Source of the DNA: Cytobacillus kochii
Lineage (GTDB): Bacteria > Bacillota > Bacilli > Bacillales > Cytobacillaceae
NCBI RefSeq assembly: GCF_020171845.1
Contig: NZ_JAIVAM010000011.1
Coordinates: 1-64,000, forward strand
Reading direction: 5' to 3'
Length of the DNA stretch: 64,000 nt
The notes under the pieces are model-generated. The model saw nothing but the letters and a program-made list of their open reading frames with translations. It was not told where the DNA came from and searched no databases. Shown here one piece after another: positions 18,565-28,387 of the stretch. How positions within the stretch are numbered: the first letter of the stretch is position 1; every line of letters begins with the position of its first letter. The position numbers were made by a program, and so were the translations under genes.

Positions 18565-18815
18565 TGTATCCAATCTCCTTCTGTTCTTTGAAAAATATTT
18601 TATTTCATCAAGTAGGCAGGAAATTTCCCCAATCAAAGTTGTTATAATTACAACGATTTAAGAGAAACCCACTATAGAGAGGATGAGGGAGAATTTATTA
18701 CCAATGCATGAATTGTGCTATGCTTATTTGTATAAAAAAATAAATGTATGATGACTTCCGCATCCTAAATCTAACGAACAATTACAAATAGAAATTTTTA
18801 TTCAGACATGTAATG

Positions 18816-18848
18816 AAAAAAGACATTCTCCTACCAGTGGAGTATGTC
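18816..18848 (-). terminator. Terminator downstream of the esterase gene
   Basis: On the minus strand GACATACTCC and GGAGAATGTC form an imperfect stem (one mismatch) followed directly by TTTTTT. It lies about 160 nt after the esterase stop. No gene is seen in the remaining stretch from 18565 to 19005. Confidence 0.72.
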
Positions 18849-19005
18849 CGGGTTTCAATGGAGTTCCTGTTGACACTTTGTTGTATATATTACCATCTCA
18901 ACGCATGATTTGCAATGCTTTAGCAGGACATAGTATGACAGTAGTATAAAAATAAACCATTGACGAAAGAGAGTTCATTTGAAGAAAATCGCCTTAACTA
19001 AAAGG

Positions 19006-19692
19006 TTATGAAAGAAATTGAAGTACTTCTTTAAACAGTTGCTCACTTTCATCACAATGGCAAATTAAATGTTTTGACCGTTTAATAATAATTTTGTGTT
19101 TCTGTTCTGAGGTGATGTGTTTGTAAAGATAATCTGCACTGCGTACAGGAACGATGCCATCATCCTCTCCTTGAGCGATGAAAGTTGGAACCTTCACTTC
19201 TTTTAATCGTGGGCGGACCGTCGCTACTAGCTTTTGGAACTGCCTAGCTGCAGCAATCGGCGTGGAGCTGATCTTTTGTTTGTAATGTATAAATAATGGA
19301 TTTTGCGTTATTCTTGTGCCTTGAAGCCCTTCTCTTAATAACCCTTTAATATCAAGGAAAATTTGTCTTGGATTTAAATAATAGGCAGCTGCACTAAGTA
19401 AAACCAGTTTCGCTACCGGGTATTTTACCGCTAATTCACTAGCGATCATGCCTCCCATGGAGAATCCAATAATATAAACAACTTCACATTTTTCTAGTAA
19501 GTTTTTTAATTCTTCCTCTGCATGATTGATCCATTTTTGAAACACAATCCCCTTTAAGGACTGCCTTTCTCCATGACCAGGTAATGTAGGAACCGCTATT
19601 TCCCAATCCGTATGTTCCTTTATATAATTCGCCAATGGGGCAACTTCATAAGGTGCACCTGTAAATCCATGTATGCATAAACATCCAATCAT
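19006..19692 (-). CDS. Carboxylesterase / monoacylglycerol lipase-like alpha/beta hydrolase
   Basis: A 228-residue alpha/beta hydrolase. CLCIHGFTGAPYE near the N terminus supplies the oxyanion hole, YIIGFSMGGMIA the nucleophile serine (~95), GEDDGIVP the aspartate and SKHLICHCD the histidine. Size and motifs resemble Est30/YvaK carboxylesterases, which hydrolyse short- to medium-chain esters. Transcribed alone between two terminators. The physiological substrate is unknown. Confidence 0.85.
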   Translation of the reverse strand: MIGCLCIHGFTGAPYEVAPLANYIKEHTDWEIAVPTLPGHGERQSLKGIVFQKWINHAEEELKNLLEKCEVVYIIGFSMGGMIASELAVKYPVAKLVLLSAAAYYLNPRQIFLDIKGLLREGLQGTRITQNPLFIHYKQKISSTPIAAARQFQKLVATVRPRLKEVKVPTFIAQGEDDGIVPVRSADYLYKHITSEQKHKIIIKRSKHLICHCDESEQLFKEVLQFLS

Positions 19693-19843
19693 CTTTTACA
19701 CCGCCAATGGTAAATTTATCAGGCTATTGAACAGCTTTTCAACTTTAACATAAGCATCTAGTTTATTTTTTACCCTCTATACGGAAAATTAAATCCTCAT
19801 AACGTAAAAAATGTGAATTATTATAATATAATTCAAAAGATAG

Positions 19844-19882
19844 AAAAAACCTTATGTTCCATGTGAAACAATAAGGTTTTTT
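19844..19882. terminator. Bidirectional terminator after murF
   Basis: AAAAAACCTTAT and ATAAGGTTTTTT form a stem with further internal pairing, 17 nt after the murF stop on the minus strand. A- and T-runs flank both sides. Confidence 0.85.
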
Positions 19883-19898
19883 GAATTTTAGTATAGTA

Positions 19899-21266
19899 TT
19901 ATTGCAATCCCTCAACGACTTCTTCTAACTTCATTCCCCTAGAAGCCTTAACGAGTACAATTGTTTCATCATTGACATGTTTTTTTAGTTCTTCAATTAA
20001 TGGTGCCTTTTCATCAAAAGCAAATACACGGTCTTCAGACAATACTTCCTTGGCTCCCTTTGCAATTAAGTGTCCTAATCGACCATAGGTAAATACGGCA
20101 TCGATGTTTTCCGCACAGATGGATAACCCGATTTCTTCATGAAATCTCTCTTCATCTGCCCCCAGTTCCAACATATCACCAAGAACAAGTATTTTCTTCT
20201 TATATCCTGGTAAATTCGCTAATAATTCTATTGAAGCTTGCGTTGAAGTAGGGCTCGCATTGTATGCATCGTTTATTATTTTCTCGCCATTTTGACCCTG
20301 TAGTATTTCCATCCTCATATTTGTCAGTCTCACTTTCACTAATCCTGCTTCCATTTCCGCAAATGACACATTAAAATGTTGTGCAACAATCATAGCTGAT
20401 AGAGCATTTAAGACATTATGCATACCTAAAATAGGTAAAGTGAATTCTATTTCGCTCGCATTGACCTGAAACTTACTGCCGTTGTCTAATTGTTGGATAT
20501 TCACAGGATATAGGTCATTTTGTTCGGTTCTTCCAAAGGTTTTAACCGTAGCTTGCCCTTTATATGAATCAAAGTAATTTCTTAAAAGGGGTTCATCCCC
20601 CATGTATACCATCAATCCATCTGACTTTAAGCCATTTATAATCTCAAGCTTTGCTTCAGCAATTCCTTCTCTTGAGCCTAAATCTTGTAGATGTGATTCA
20701 CCGATATTGGTAATAATCGTTGCATCAGGGCGTGCTAGCTTAGTTAGAAAGTCAATTTCACCTTTTCCACTCATACCCATCTCTAATACAGCTACCTCTG
20801 TTGTTTCTTCTAGCGCTAAGATGGTAAGCGGAAGACCAATATGATTATTATAATTGCCTTCGGTTTTTTGGACTTTATATTTTAACGCTAAAAGATTCGC
20901 CATCATATCCTTTGTCGTCGTTTTACCATTGCTACCAGTAATCCCTACCACTTTTATACTTAACTGATTACGATAGGCTCTTGCCAGCTCTTGTAATGCA
21001 GTTAACGTATCTTTAACGATGATAATGGGTAAGTGAGTCGGTGGATTTGGTACATCCTCTTGCCAAAAAGCAGCCGCAGCTCCTTTTTCAATAGCATCCG
21101 ACACATACTGATGCCCATCTGTTCGCTCTCCTTTAAAGGGTATAAATAGTTGTCCTGGAGTAATCTCACGAGAATTAATACTTACACCTTGAATTTCTTT
21201 TTTTCCGTATGGTGAATTCTCTATTTGAATCATTTCTGCTAAATCATTCAAGGTTCTCTTAATCAA
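19899..21266 (-). CDS. murF: MurF, UDP-MurNAc-tripeptide:D-Ala-D-Ala ligase
   Basis: A ~455-residue Mur ligase: N-terminal UDP-binding domain (VSINSREITPGQLFIPFKGE), ATP-binding GITGSNGKTTTKDM (~105), EMGMSGKGEI, and the C-terminal domain with DAYNASPTS and LVLGDMLELG. It adds D-Ala-D-Ala to UDP-MurNAc-tripeptide in the cytoplasm. TTG at 21266 is supported by AAAGGAGG 9 nt upstream; longer versions have no site. It follows ddl by 96 nt, as in B. subtilis, where the pair supplies and uses D-Ala-D-Ala. Confidence 0.96.
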   Translation of the reverse strand: MIKRTLNDLAEMIQIENSPYGKKEIQGVSINSREITPGQLFIPFKGERTDGHQYVSDAIEKGAAAAFWQEDVPNPPTHLPIIIVKDTLTALQELARAYRNQLSIKVVGITGSNGKTTTKDMMANLLALKYKVQKTEGNYNNHIGLPLTILALEETTEVAVLEMGMSGKGEIDFLTKLARPDATIITNIGESHLQDLGSREGIAEAKLEIINGLKSDGLMVYMGDEPLLRNYFDSYKGQATVKTFGRTEQNDLYPVNIQQLDNGSKFQVNASEIEFTLPILGMHNVLNALSAMIVAQHFNVSFAEMEAGLVKVRLTNMRMEILQGQNGEKIINDAYNASPTSTQASIELLANLPGYKKKILVLGDMLELGADEERFHEEIGLSICAENIDAVFTYGRLGHLIAKGAKEVLSEDRVFAFDEKAPLIEELKKHVNDETIVLVKASRGMKLEEVVEGLQ

Positions 21267-21362
21267 CTTTTCCTGCCTCCTTTTTGACAGGTGCACTGCG
21301 GGGTGCAAAGCCTATCTTTCTATGTAACTGTATACGCTACAGCTTAGCTGTTCCGCTTACAA

Positions 21363-22439
21363 TTACATTGTATGCTTAATTTTTTGTTTTTCTTGATGTC
21401 TTTCAATTGCTAAGTTGACAAGACGCTCAATAAGGGCTGGATATTCAACACCTGAATGCTTCCAAAGTAATGGGAACATACTGTATGGTGTAAAGCCTGG
21501 CATTGTGTTCACTTCATTTATATAGACTTTTCCTTCCTTTGTTAAGAAGAAATCCGCTCTAACAAGTCCCGAACAATCTAATGCTTTAAAGGCTTTAATT
21601 GCCATCGCTTCTAATTCGCTATATTCAGCTTCTGTAACATCAGCAGGAATCATTAAAATTGTATTCCCATCTTCATATTTTGCCGTATAATCGTAGAAGT
21701 TTTTATCTTTCGGAATAATTTCACCGGCAACAGAGCACTCAGGGTAATCATTTCCCACTACACCTAGTTCAATCTCTCTTGCATCTACACCTTGTTCGAT
21801 AATAATTTTACGGTCGTATTTAAATGCTTCAACGAATGCCTCATGGAGCTCACTACGATTCGTACATTTGCTAATTCCTACACTAGAGCCTAAATTTGCT
21901 GGCTTAACAAAGCACGGGTATCCGATGGTATCTTCTACTTTGCGATAAGCATCCTCTTCCGCAGTTTCCCATTCCCCTCGAAGGAACCAAACATAATTAA
22001 CTTGGTTTAATCCAGCTTGAGCAAAGATATTTTTCATGATCACTTTATCCATTCCTGCTGAAGAAGAAAGGACGCCATTTCCAACATATGGTAAATTTAA
22101 AAGCTCAAGCATTCCTTGAACCGTACCATCTTCCCCATTTGGACCATGCAATAATGGAAAAATCACATCAAAAGGTCGACTTTCTTGCGTCTCGAAAAGG
22201 GTTGGTGCTAACGCTAAAGGTGATAGCTGTTGGCCTTCTGAAAAAGATAATTCTTTCACTGTATCAACGGGCCCAGCAAGTTGTTGTCCCTTGATCCATT
22301 GACCTTCTTCCGAAATATAAATAGGATAAATATCAAATTTATTTGTGTTTAATGCTTTAATCACGGCAAGCGCTGTCTGCATAGAAACATGATGTTCAGC
22401 AGATTTCCCACCGTACAAAAGTCCGATCTTAATCGTCAT
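21363..22439 (-). CDS. ddl: D-alanine--D-alanine ligase
   Basis: A ~358-residue ATP-grasp enzyme with [16 protein letters not shown] (N-terminal Ddl motif), [28 protein letters not shown], and the metal-binding segment [24 protein letters not shown]. It joins two D-alanines. The ATG at 22439 has GGAGG 8 nt upstream; 24 nt of in-frame sequence before it lacks one. It carries YSMFP after the metal-binding motif, as in ligases making D-Ala-D-Ala. Upstream of murF. Confidence 0.96.
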   Translation of the reverse strand: MTIKIGLLYGGKSAEHHVSMQTALAVIKALNTNKFDIYPIYISEEGQWIKGQQLAGPVDTVKELSFSEGQQLSPLALAPTLFETQESRPFDVIFPLLHGPNGEDGTVQGMLELLNLPYVGNGVLSSSAGMDKVIMKNIFAQAGLNQVNYVWFLRGEWETAEEDAYRKVEDTIGYPCFVKPANLGSSVGISKCTNRSELHEAFVEAFKYDRKIIIEQGVDAREIELGVVGNDYPECSVAGEIIPKDKNFYDYTAKYEDGNTILMIPADVTEAEYSELEAMAIKAFKALDCSGLVRADFFLTKEGKVYINEVNTMPGFTPYSMFPLLWKHSGVEYPALIERLVNLAIERHQEKQKIKHTM

Positions 22440-23149
22440 CAATAAAACCTCCAATTTTAACAAGTAACTTAAATTTATTTTACCACTTTATAAAATAAGA
22501 GAGTAAATGTTTCAACAAGATAAATGCCTATAAAAGTATATGTATGTATAACCATGGGAAAAGGAGCTTACTTCAATTAAAAAATAGCCATTTCTCTCTT
22601 GAAAAAAGTTATATCGTCATTGGAGATTGTCCTCATATCGATTATTAATGGCAATGAGAATGAACTCATTTCAGGATATAAAGACCTAATTCCCATTATC
22701 CTGAAATATTTAATCATATACCCTTCATTCCTTCTACAACCTATAGAGAGCATCAATATAGATGCAAAATTCTTTGAAGCTGTTCTACCTACTGATATAC
22801 CACTATTATACTTTTTTTCACTTACTTCTCTGTTAACATTATGTTACAAAAGCTCTAGTTTTCTATTACAAAAAGATTAATATCTGTAATCGTTATCAAT
22901 ATATAATAAAAAATTTCCTTTATAACGAACTGACATTAGGTATCATTCACTAAATAGCGCAAATGATTGCCAGCCCATTTTACCTCATTTATATATTTTA
23001 TACTAGCTAAAATAAATGGCAAGATTAATCATCGCATCGTTACGATTACAATCGTACGATTTGTCATTTAGTAATAAAATCTGCCAAAAGACCTACCACC
23101 TTTATCTACATTCACTTTCTACCCATGCCACATTGACTGCTGTCAAAGT
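22440..23149. other. Long AT-rich gap between ddl and the cobalamin operon
   Basis: About 700 bp with no gene I can support. A plus-strand open stretch at 22599-22880 (93 codons, isoleucine/leucine-rich) has no ribosome site and no recognised similarity. A shorter one at 23016-23231 looks like chance. The ddl promoter should lie at the left edge. The end of the cobalamin operon terminates at its right edge. Confidence 0.4.
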
Positions 23150-23202
23150 AAAAAGAAGCATCCGCACGCCAGTTATTGGCAATGTGCCGTACATGCTTCT
23201 TT
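23150..23202 (-). terminator. Long stem-loop ending the cobalamin operon
   Basis: On the minus strand AAAGAAGCAT pairs with ATGCTTCTTT (then TT), and inside it CAC-att-GCCA pairs with TGGC-GTG. It lies about 110 nt after the cblS stop. The outer stem plus T-run make a terminator; the inner stem makes it longer than usual. Confidence 0.7.
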
Positions 23203-23311
23203 CCCAATTTGTAACTTTCTTTTGTCAGTAAAAAGAGAATATAATCGACCTTGCATTCTATTCTCTATACTCCATTCCGTTTGCCATGCCTTTGTTAAAA
23301 AACAGTTAAAC

Positions 23312-24031
23312 TCATTCTTTCACCTTTACAGGATAAAAATAACCAGTAGCCATTTCTTTTATTTTCTGTTCATTTTCAAGTGTGTAACTAATAATGAAGC
23401 AGGTTGCAGGACCTGAAGAAGTAAGTAAGTCTAATTCACAAGTGATATCAGTTAGGGCAAAGACACGATTCTTAAATAATTGGTTTAACTCAGCTAATAT
23501 CCCTTTAGAGCCAACAGGCATGACTGTCACTTTTTCCATATTGACGAGTTTTGAACATAGCGCTAGCGGAGCTATATGTAGAGCATCATTAATGACGGCT
23601 TCTCCTACTAACGGTCTACCGATAACTGCTATCCGATTATCTTCTTTAAACTCTATCGCATGAATATCTTTACTCGCATGTATTTTCCCCATAACAGATA
23701 CAGCTGTTGCAGATTGCTTCAACTCAAAGTTACTTTCTGTACTTCCTGTTATAGATAATTCGGTTAGGCCTAGTTCCAGCAAGCCCTTTTCAATTCCTGT
23801 TATTAATGATCGCCACACTTGATCTCCAGAAAAATTCTGCAAAATTATCGCTAACGGCGTTGCACCTATAGCTATACATTCCATCATCGACACCCTTAAA
23901 GCATAATAAGCGACATCCTCATAAGAAACTTTAATTAAATCCTCATGCTTTAATCCAATACCACCGCTATTATCACTTGCTATGACAAGTGATTCTTCCT
24001 TGTTAAATGGAATCACCAGTACATCTCTCAT
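23312..24031 (-). CDS. cblS: Probable alpha-ribazole kinase CblS (PurM/AIR-synthase-like)
   Basis: A 239-residue protein of the AIR synthase/PurM-like ATP-binding fold: LVIASDNSGGIGLKHEDLIKVSYEDVAYYALRVSMMECIAIGATPLAIIL resembles the substrate/metal-binding part of that superfamily, here seen in two blocks, and DITCELDLLTSSGP lies near the end. In Listeria and Geobacillus, CblS phosphorylates alpha-ribazole to alpha-RP so it can be used by CobS without CobT. The start overlaps cblT by 4 nt. Assignment rests on fold-like motifs plus this context; thiamine-phosphate kinase-like alternatives are less likely here. Confidence 0.8.
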   Translation of the reverse strand: MRDVLVIPFNKEESLVIASDNSGGIGLKHEDLIKVSYEDVAYYALRVSMMECIAIGATPLAIILQNFSGDQVWRSLITGIEKGLLELGLTELSITGSTESNFELKQSATAVSVMGKIHASKDIHAIEFKEDNRIAVIGRPLVGEAVINDALHIAPLALCSKLVNMEKVTVMPVGSKGILAELNQLFKNRVFALTDITCELDLLTSSGPATCFIISYTLENEQKIKEMATGYFYPVKVKE

Positions 24032-24537
24032 TTGGTATTTTCCATGGATGTTTTTACCGGTTGTATGATTTTGACCAATCTTGGAATGAGGATAAGAGCT
24101 ATAGCTACGTTAAAAATAGAACCAAGTAAAAGCGAAGGAACGAGTGCCAAATAAAACGCTTCCCCCATAATAAAAAGAAATGGAAGTGGGGCTGCAAACG
24201 AGTTTCCAAGCACAAAGAGAATAGAAGCAATCCATCTATGTCCATTGCGGTACAATAATGCAAATATATAACTTAGAATGGCCATCTCCATCGCTACTAC
24301 CAAATGAAAGGGCCCCATTGGCAACCCACCTAATAGTGCTGACAATAAATGACCTGTCCCTCCAACGATTGCACCAGCCGGACCTCCTAGTAAGGCACTA
24401 GCGAGTAGCGCAGGAAATGAATCTAGTGCCACACTAGTGACAATCCCAGCTGGAATCTTAATTGCTGCACCAATCACCGATAGGGCAACAAAAACACTTA
24501 GCCATGTTATTTTAATTCCTTTCAAAAGACCCATCAC
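24028..24537 (-). CDS. cblT: Probable alpha-ribazole transporter CblT (ECF S component)
   Basis: A 169-residue membrane protein with about five or six hydrophobic helices and the ECF S-component-like segment DSFPALLASALLGGPAGAIVGGTGHLLSALLGGLPMGPFH. In known CblT/CblS systems it brings alpha-ribazole into the cell, working with the general ECF ATPase/T module encoded elsewhere. It directly precedes cblS with a 4-nt overlap. The combination with cblS and lack of cobT is what supports the ligand assignment. Confidence 0.8.
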   Translation of the reverse strand: MMGLLKGIKITWLSVFVALSVIGAAIKIPAGIVTSVALDSFPALLASALLGGPAGAIVGGTGHLLSALLGGLPMGPFHLVVAMEMAILSYIFALLYRNGHRWIASILFVLGNSFAAPLPFLFIMGEAFYLALVPSLLLGSIFNVAIALILIPRLVKIIQPVKTSMENTK

Positions 24538-25119
24538 TTATTCCCCTTTTCTTTTACCTCCACGGAACACTTTCGCACTACGTACATATTCTACATCCGG
24601 ATTCCCTAAGCGAAAGTTGATGACGCGGGCTAATGCAAAAAAGTAATCAGATAAGCGATTTAAAAACATAACAGCTACATCCGGAACAGTATCATCTGTT
24701 TTCTTAAGTGATACGACTAATCTTTCTGCTCTTCTTGTGACGGTTCTTGCTATGTGAATAGAAGCAGATGCCTTGGCACCTCCTGGCAAGATGAAACGTT
24801 CTAATTCTGGTGCTTCTGCAATAAACACATCAATTCTCTCTTCTAAATAATCAATGGACTCTTGTTTTAGCTTCAGTTCACGTGTCTTTGTTACGTTTGC
24901 TAAGTCTCCACCACAGTCAAAAAGTTCATGTTGTATCTTCTCTAAATCATCCAAGACGTCTGCGAATTTTGCTTGATCCAACTCAGTTACAGCCTGACCG
25001 ACAAAACAATTGACTTCATCAACTGTACCATAGGCTTCAACACGTATATCGTCCTTTTCTACTCTGCCGCCAATAATGCTCGTTTTTCCTTTGTCTCCTG
25101 TTCTCGTATAAATTCTCAT
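24538..25119 (-). CDS. PduO-type cob(I)alamin adenosyltransferase
   Basis: A 193-residue PduO/MMAB-family enzyme: IYTRTGDKGKTSIIGG at the N terminus binds ATP, VEAYGTVDEVNCFVG follows, and RRAERLVVSL with YLNRLSDYFFALAR-like FLNRLSDYFFALARVINF is the conserved C-terminal core. It transfers the adenosyl group from ATP to cob(I)alamin or cobinamide, giving the coenzyme form. Its stop abuts the cblT start. It is the YvqK-type adenosyltransferase of Bacillus, here inside the B12 operon. Confidence 0.93.
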   Translation of the reverse strand: MRIYTRTGDKGKTSIIGGRVEKDDIRVEAYGTVDEVNCFVGQAVTELDQAKFADVLDDLEKIQHELFDCGGDLANVTKTRELKLKQESIDYLEERIDVFIAEAPELERFILPGGAKASASIHIARTVTRRAERLVVSLKKTDDTVPDVAVMFLNRLSDYFFALARVINFRLGNPDVEYVRSAKVFRGGKRKGE

Positions 25120-25135
25120 CTAATCGCCCACTCCC

Positions 25136-25576
25136 TTATTTAATTTTCTGTGCTATACCATACCAAATAATATCCATTTGCGTTGCCTGTTTTGCCATTT
25201 TTTGATACACTCGTCCGCAAACATCCCGTAAAAGTCGATCTTTCTCATCTACTGGTACAATGCCCTTTGTTATATCCGTACCAATTAAGATGACTTTGCG
25301 TGTACGTTTGCTGTTTTCCCATGCTGCAAAATCAACGAGGAATTGCTGTACTCTTTGTTGTATCTCCTCTTCTCGACTGTAAGTTAATACATCCTTTACC
25401 CAATATTCTATTCCTTCCCATACAATTACACCATCAATATCTGTAAAATTTTCTACTTCAGGTGGTGCCGAACTACGGTAGGCGGAATACCAGAAATGGC
25501 TTGCTCGGTGAATACCATATTGTTTTTCTACCCATTCTCCCTTTCCGTTATAGGCTCCTCCTGTAACAAAGTGCAT
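25136..25576 (-). CDS. CobU-like protein with altered P-loop
   Basis: A 146-residue protein starting MHFVTGGAYNGKGEWVEKQYG. The GGAYNGKG segment (residues 6-13) lies where CobU has GGxRSGKS, and VILIGTDITKGIVPVDEKDRLLRD matches the late CobU region with conserved LVxxEVGxGIVPxxxxxRxFRD-type layout. It is shorter than full CobU (~180-200) and lacks part of the middle. A canonical cobU also lies in this operon, so this may be a GTP-cobinamide guanylyltransferase-only or regulatory paralogue. It overlaps the cobC end by 49 nt. Function is inferred from similarity and context. Confidence 0.7.
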   Translation of the reverse strand: MHFVTGGAYNGKGEWVEKQYGIHRASHFWYSAYRSSAPPEVENFTDIDGVIVWEGIEYWVKDVLTYSREEEIQQRVQQFLVDFAAWENSKRTRKVILIGTDITKGIVPVDEKDRLLRDVCGRVYQKMAKQATQMDIIWYGIAQKIK

Positions 25577-26142
25577 ATAATCTCTCCCCCTTTCAATTTA
25601 ACATCGATTTGATAGCCTCCACTATAAGGAATCTTCCAGTCCCAAAAAGCTTTTGTATTTTTTACTTTCGTATGTAAGATATGGCGGATCACTCCACCGT
25701 GCGTGACAATCGCCATTGTTGAAATTGCTTTCTCCAACGCTTCTGCTACTAATGAGTCCCAGGCGTGATCAAGTCGTTGACTAAATTCACTATAACTTTC
25801 TCCATCAGGAGGTGATAAGGTTTGCCAATGATTTAACCACTTTCGATATGGTTGATGATTCTTTAATTGCTCATACGTACAGCCTTCCCATTCACCGAAG
25901 TTAAGTTCTCTCAAATCACTCATCAAGACAAGCGGTTCATTAGGGAATAATTTCTTACTCGTTTCAATACATCTACCTAAATCACTTGTTACAATGATAT
26001 CGCAAGGGGGTACTATCGGGACGATAGCTTTCGCCGAAACAAGCGGAGAATCACTCCACCCTAGATAAGCTTTCCTCCTATTGGCCTCTGTCATCCCATG
26101 ACGAAATAATGTGATAACCAAAGAACCATCCATAAACTCCAT
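25528..26142 (-). CDS. cobC: Histidine phosphatase, probable alpha-ribazole-phosphate phosphatase CobC
   Basis: A ~204-residue histidine phosphatase (phosphoglycerate-mutase-like): ITLFRHGMTEANRRKAYLGWSDSPL supplies the catalytic RHG, ELNFGEWEG the second motif, and IVTHGGVIRHIL the second histidine. In B12 synthesis CobC removes the phosphate from adenosylcobalamin-5'-phosphate or alpha-ribazole-phosphate. The start is uncertain: ATG at 26142 has GGAAGGAG just upstream, ATG at 26133 is also possible. It overlaps cobS by about 50 nt and the next gene by 49 nt. Confidence 0.85.
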   Translation of the reverse strand: MEFMDGSLVITLFRHGMTEANRRKAYLGWSDSPLVSAKAIVPIVPPCDIIVTSDLGRCIETSKKLFPNEPLVLMSDLRELNFGEWEGCTYEQLKNHQPYRKWLNHWQTLSPPDGESYSEFSQRLDHAWDSLVAEALEKAISTMAIVTHGGVIRHILHTKVKNTKAFWDWKIPYSGGYQIDVKLKGGEIICTLLQEEPITERENG

Positions 26143-26888
26143 TCCACTCCTTCCACACATGCACCAATGACATCGCCTGTTGTGCCCCCAAACCAACCTA
26201 CGCTTTTTTGTTTCATAATCATAAACAAACATAATGAAATGATTAACATGCAAGTAAATCCGAATATAAGGGAAGGAAAAAAGAAGAACAGCCCTATTGC
26301 AACTAGTAAAATATATACACCATACATCACAACACTTCTCAAAGTAGCTGCATCCTGAAACATTTTACCTAACCCACTATTTTTAGCTGTCTTCACCTTC
26401 ACTAGCATCATGCCCATGACCATACGACTAAAAAAAGGAATACAAGCAATAAAAAAGAAAACAGATGTGCTTTCAAACTTAATAGCAATTTCATAAATAA
26501 AAAATAGTTTTGTACTTAATAAGAGAATGACCGATAGCACACCAAAAGCACCAACTCTTGGATCCTTCATCACTTCTAATCGCTTTTGTCGATCACCATA
26601 GGAAAAGTATGCATCACTTGCATCCATCCAACCGTCTAAATGAATCCCTCCAGTGACAACGATTAATGTCACCCAAAGAAAAATGGCAGCTGCTAATGGC
26701 GAAAAAGGAGAAATCATTAATAACAAATAAAATATAAGCCCATAGATGACACCTTGTATGATACCTAACAATGGAAACGTTTTAATCGCGCCATTTAAAT
26801 GCTTATTATCCATCGGTAATTGGAGAGGAATCGGAATGGCAGTGAAGAATTGCAAATTAATTAATAATCCTTTTAGCCATATTTTCAT
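26091..26888 (-). CDS. cobS: Adenosylcobinamide-GDP ribazoletransferase (cobalamin synthase)
   Basis: A 265-residue integral membrane protein with about six to seven helices. FFTAIPIPL near the N terminus, GGIHLDGWMDASDAYFSYGDRQKRLEVMKDPRVGAFG (the metal-binding DGxxD region) and GGTTGDVIGACVE near the C terminus are the CobS signatures, given here as separate blocks. It joins adenosylcobinamide-GDP with alpha-ribazole(-phosphate) in the cytoplasmic membrane. The ATG overlaps the cobQ stop by 4 nt. Confidence 0.95.
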   Translation of the reverse strand: MKIWLKGLLINLQFFTAIPIPLQLPMDNKHLNGAIKTFPLLGIIQGVIYGLIFYLLLMISPFSPLAAAIFLWVTLIVVTGGIHLDGWMDASDAYFSYGDRQKRLEVMKDPRVGAFGVLSVILLLSTKLFFIYEIAIKFESTSVFFFIACIPFFSRMVMGMMLVKVKTAKNSGLGKMFQDAATLRSVVMYGVYILLVAIGLFFFFPSLIFGFTCMLIISLCLFMIMKQKSVGWFGGTTGDVIGACVEGVEWSLWMVLWLSHYFVMG

Positions 26889-28387
26889 AAGGTGTGATCC
26901 TCTATACCGATGATTTCTTTAAGAAGATCAAAGTCAATATTTGATTTAAAGTGTGCTGCTAGTTCTGCATACTTTTTATCCTTCTTGTTACTGATATAAA
27001 CCGGGTCTTTTAAAGGCAAACCTTTATCTACGCGAATCTGATTTAACCAATGTGCACGCCATTCATCGTGATGAAAAACATGATGCATATATGTACCAAT
27101 AACCTTGCCACCTTTACTTGTATATCCATCATAATGGCCATCCGCTTTTTTCAGAAAATAATGCCTATCATGATTCTCTACTACTGTTTCGCCTAAATGG
27201 ATTTCATATCCTTTTAATGATTGTACAAATGAGCCTTTTAACTTGGGGTAAAGCGTTCCTTCCACTTGAATGGTTGTTTTTTCAGTGATAAAAGTGGTGT
27301 CAGCTGGAATTACCCCGAGTCCATTTATCTCCTTCCCTTCAATTCCCGTATCCGCACCATAAGGGTCGGCTAATCGCCTACCTAACATTTGAAAACCACC
27401 GCAAATTCCGATGACTCTGCCGCCATTTTCTATATAATCCTTTAACCATTTATCGAGCTTTCTATCACAGAAATATTGCCAATCATGAATCGTGCTTTTC
27501 GTTCCTGGTAAAATGACAGCATCAGGCATGCCCATTTCATCACTATGATTAACCCAGCGGAAAGATACATCATCTTCATATAAAAACGGGTCCATATCGG
27601 TAAAATTTGAAAGATACGGTGGTTTCAATATAGCAATATCTATTGGGTTATCCTTTTTAGAAACCTGTATAGATAAGGAATCCTCTGCATCGATCATATG
27701 ATGATGTAAATATGGCATCACACCGATAACTGGAATACCACAGTGATCTTCTATCCACTTCTTACCGTCCGCAAATAGAGACAGATCTCCTCTAAATTTA
27801 TTAATAATAATCGCTTTCACTCGACTTCTTTCGTTTTCTTCTAGTAATGATAACGTCCCAACGATACTCGCAAACACGCCTCCTCGATCGATATCAGCTA
27901 CTAACAACACAGGCACATCTGCCATCTCAGCCACTTTCATATTGACTAACTCACGATCTTTTAAATTAATTTCTACAGGAGAGCCGGCACCTTCCATCAC
28001 AATCGCATCATAAGTGTTTTCTAGTCTATTAAGTGCTATCGTAATCGCCTCTAGCCCCTTTTCATAGAAAGATGCTCTATAGTCCCGACCAGACTGAATG
28101 GTCTCAGCTTTCCCAAACAAAACGACTTCAGAAGTCGAGTCTGATGTTGGTTTTAAGAGAATTGGATTCATATAGACGGTTGCCTCTATTTTTGCAGCTT
28201 CTGCTTGTATACCTTGTGCCCGTCCAATTTCTTTGCCATCTTTTGTTACATAAGAATTATTAGACATATTTTGTGATTTAAACGGAGCAACACGCACACC
28301 CTCTTCTACTAAGGCTCGGCATATAGCTGTGGCAATCATACTTTTCCCCACATCAGAGGCTGTTCCAACGACCATTAAGCCTTTCAT
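26885..28387 (-). CDS. cobQ: Cobyric acid synthase
   Basis: A 500-residue glutamine amidotransferase. The N-terminal dethiobiotin-synthetase-like ATPase has GTASDVGKSMIATAICR, FKSQNMSNNSYVT and EGAGSPVEINL. The C-terminal class I GATase-like domain has VIGICGGFQMLG with the catalytic Cys and a later GTYMHHVFHHD His. It amidates adenosylcobyrinic acid a,c-diamide at b, d, e and g. It is odd here because no corrin-ring genes are in the operon. AAAGGAGG precedes the ATG; it overlaps cobU by 35 nt. Confidence 0.95.
   Translation of the reverse strand: MKGLMVVGTASDVGKSMIATAICRALVEEGVRVAPFKSQNMSNNSYVTKDGKEIGRAQGIQAEAAKIEATVYMNPILLKPTSDSTSEVVLFGKAETIQSGRDYRASFYEKGLEAITIALNRLENTYDAIVMEGAGSPVEINLKDRELVNMKVAEMADVPVLLVADIDRGGVFASIVGTLSLLEENERSRVKAIIINKFRGDLSLFADGKKWIEDHCGIPVIGVMPYLHHHMIDAEDSLSIQVSKKDNPIDIAILKPPYLSNFTDMDPFLYEDDVSFRWVNHSDEMGMPDAVILPGTKSTIHDWQYFCDRKLDKWLKDYIENGGRVIGICGGFQMLGRRLADPYGADTGIEGKEINGLGVIPADTTFITEKTTIQVEGTLYPKLKGSFVQSLKGYEIHLGETVVENHDRHYFLKKADGHYDGYTSKGGKVIGTYMHHVFHHDEWRAHWLNQIRVDKGLPLKDPVYISNKKDKKYAELAAHFKSNIDFDLLKEIIGIEDHTL

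Noticed and set aside
22599-22880. A 93-codon plus-strand frame in the gap after ddl
   Set aside because: No ribosome site, unusual composition and no recognised motif. Kept only as part of the gap description.
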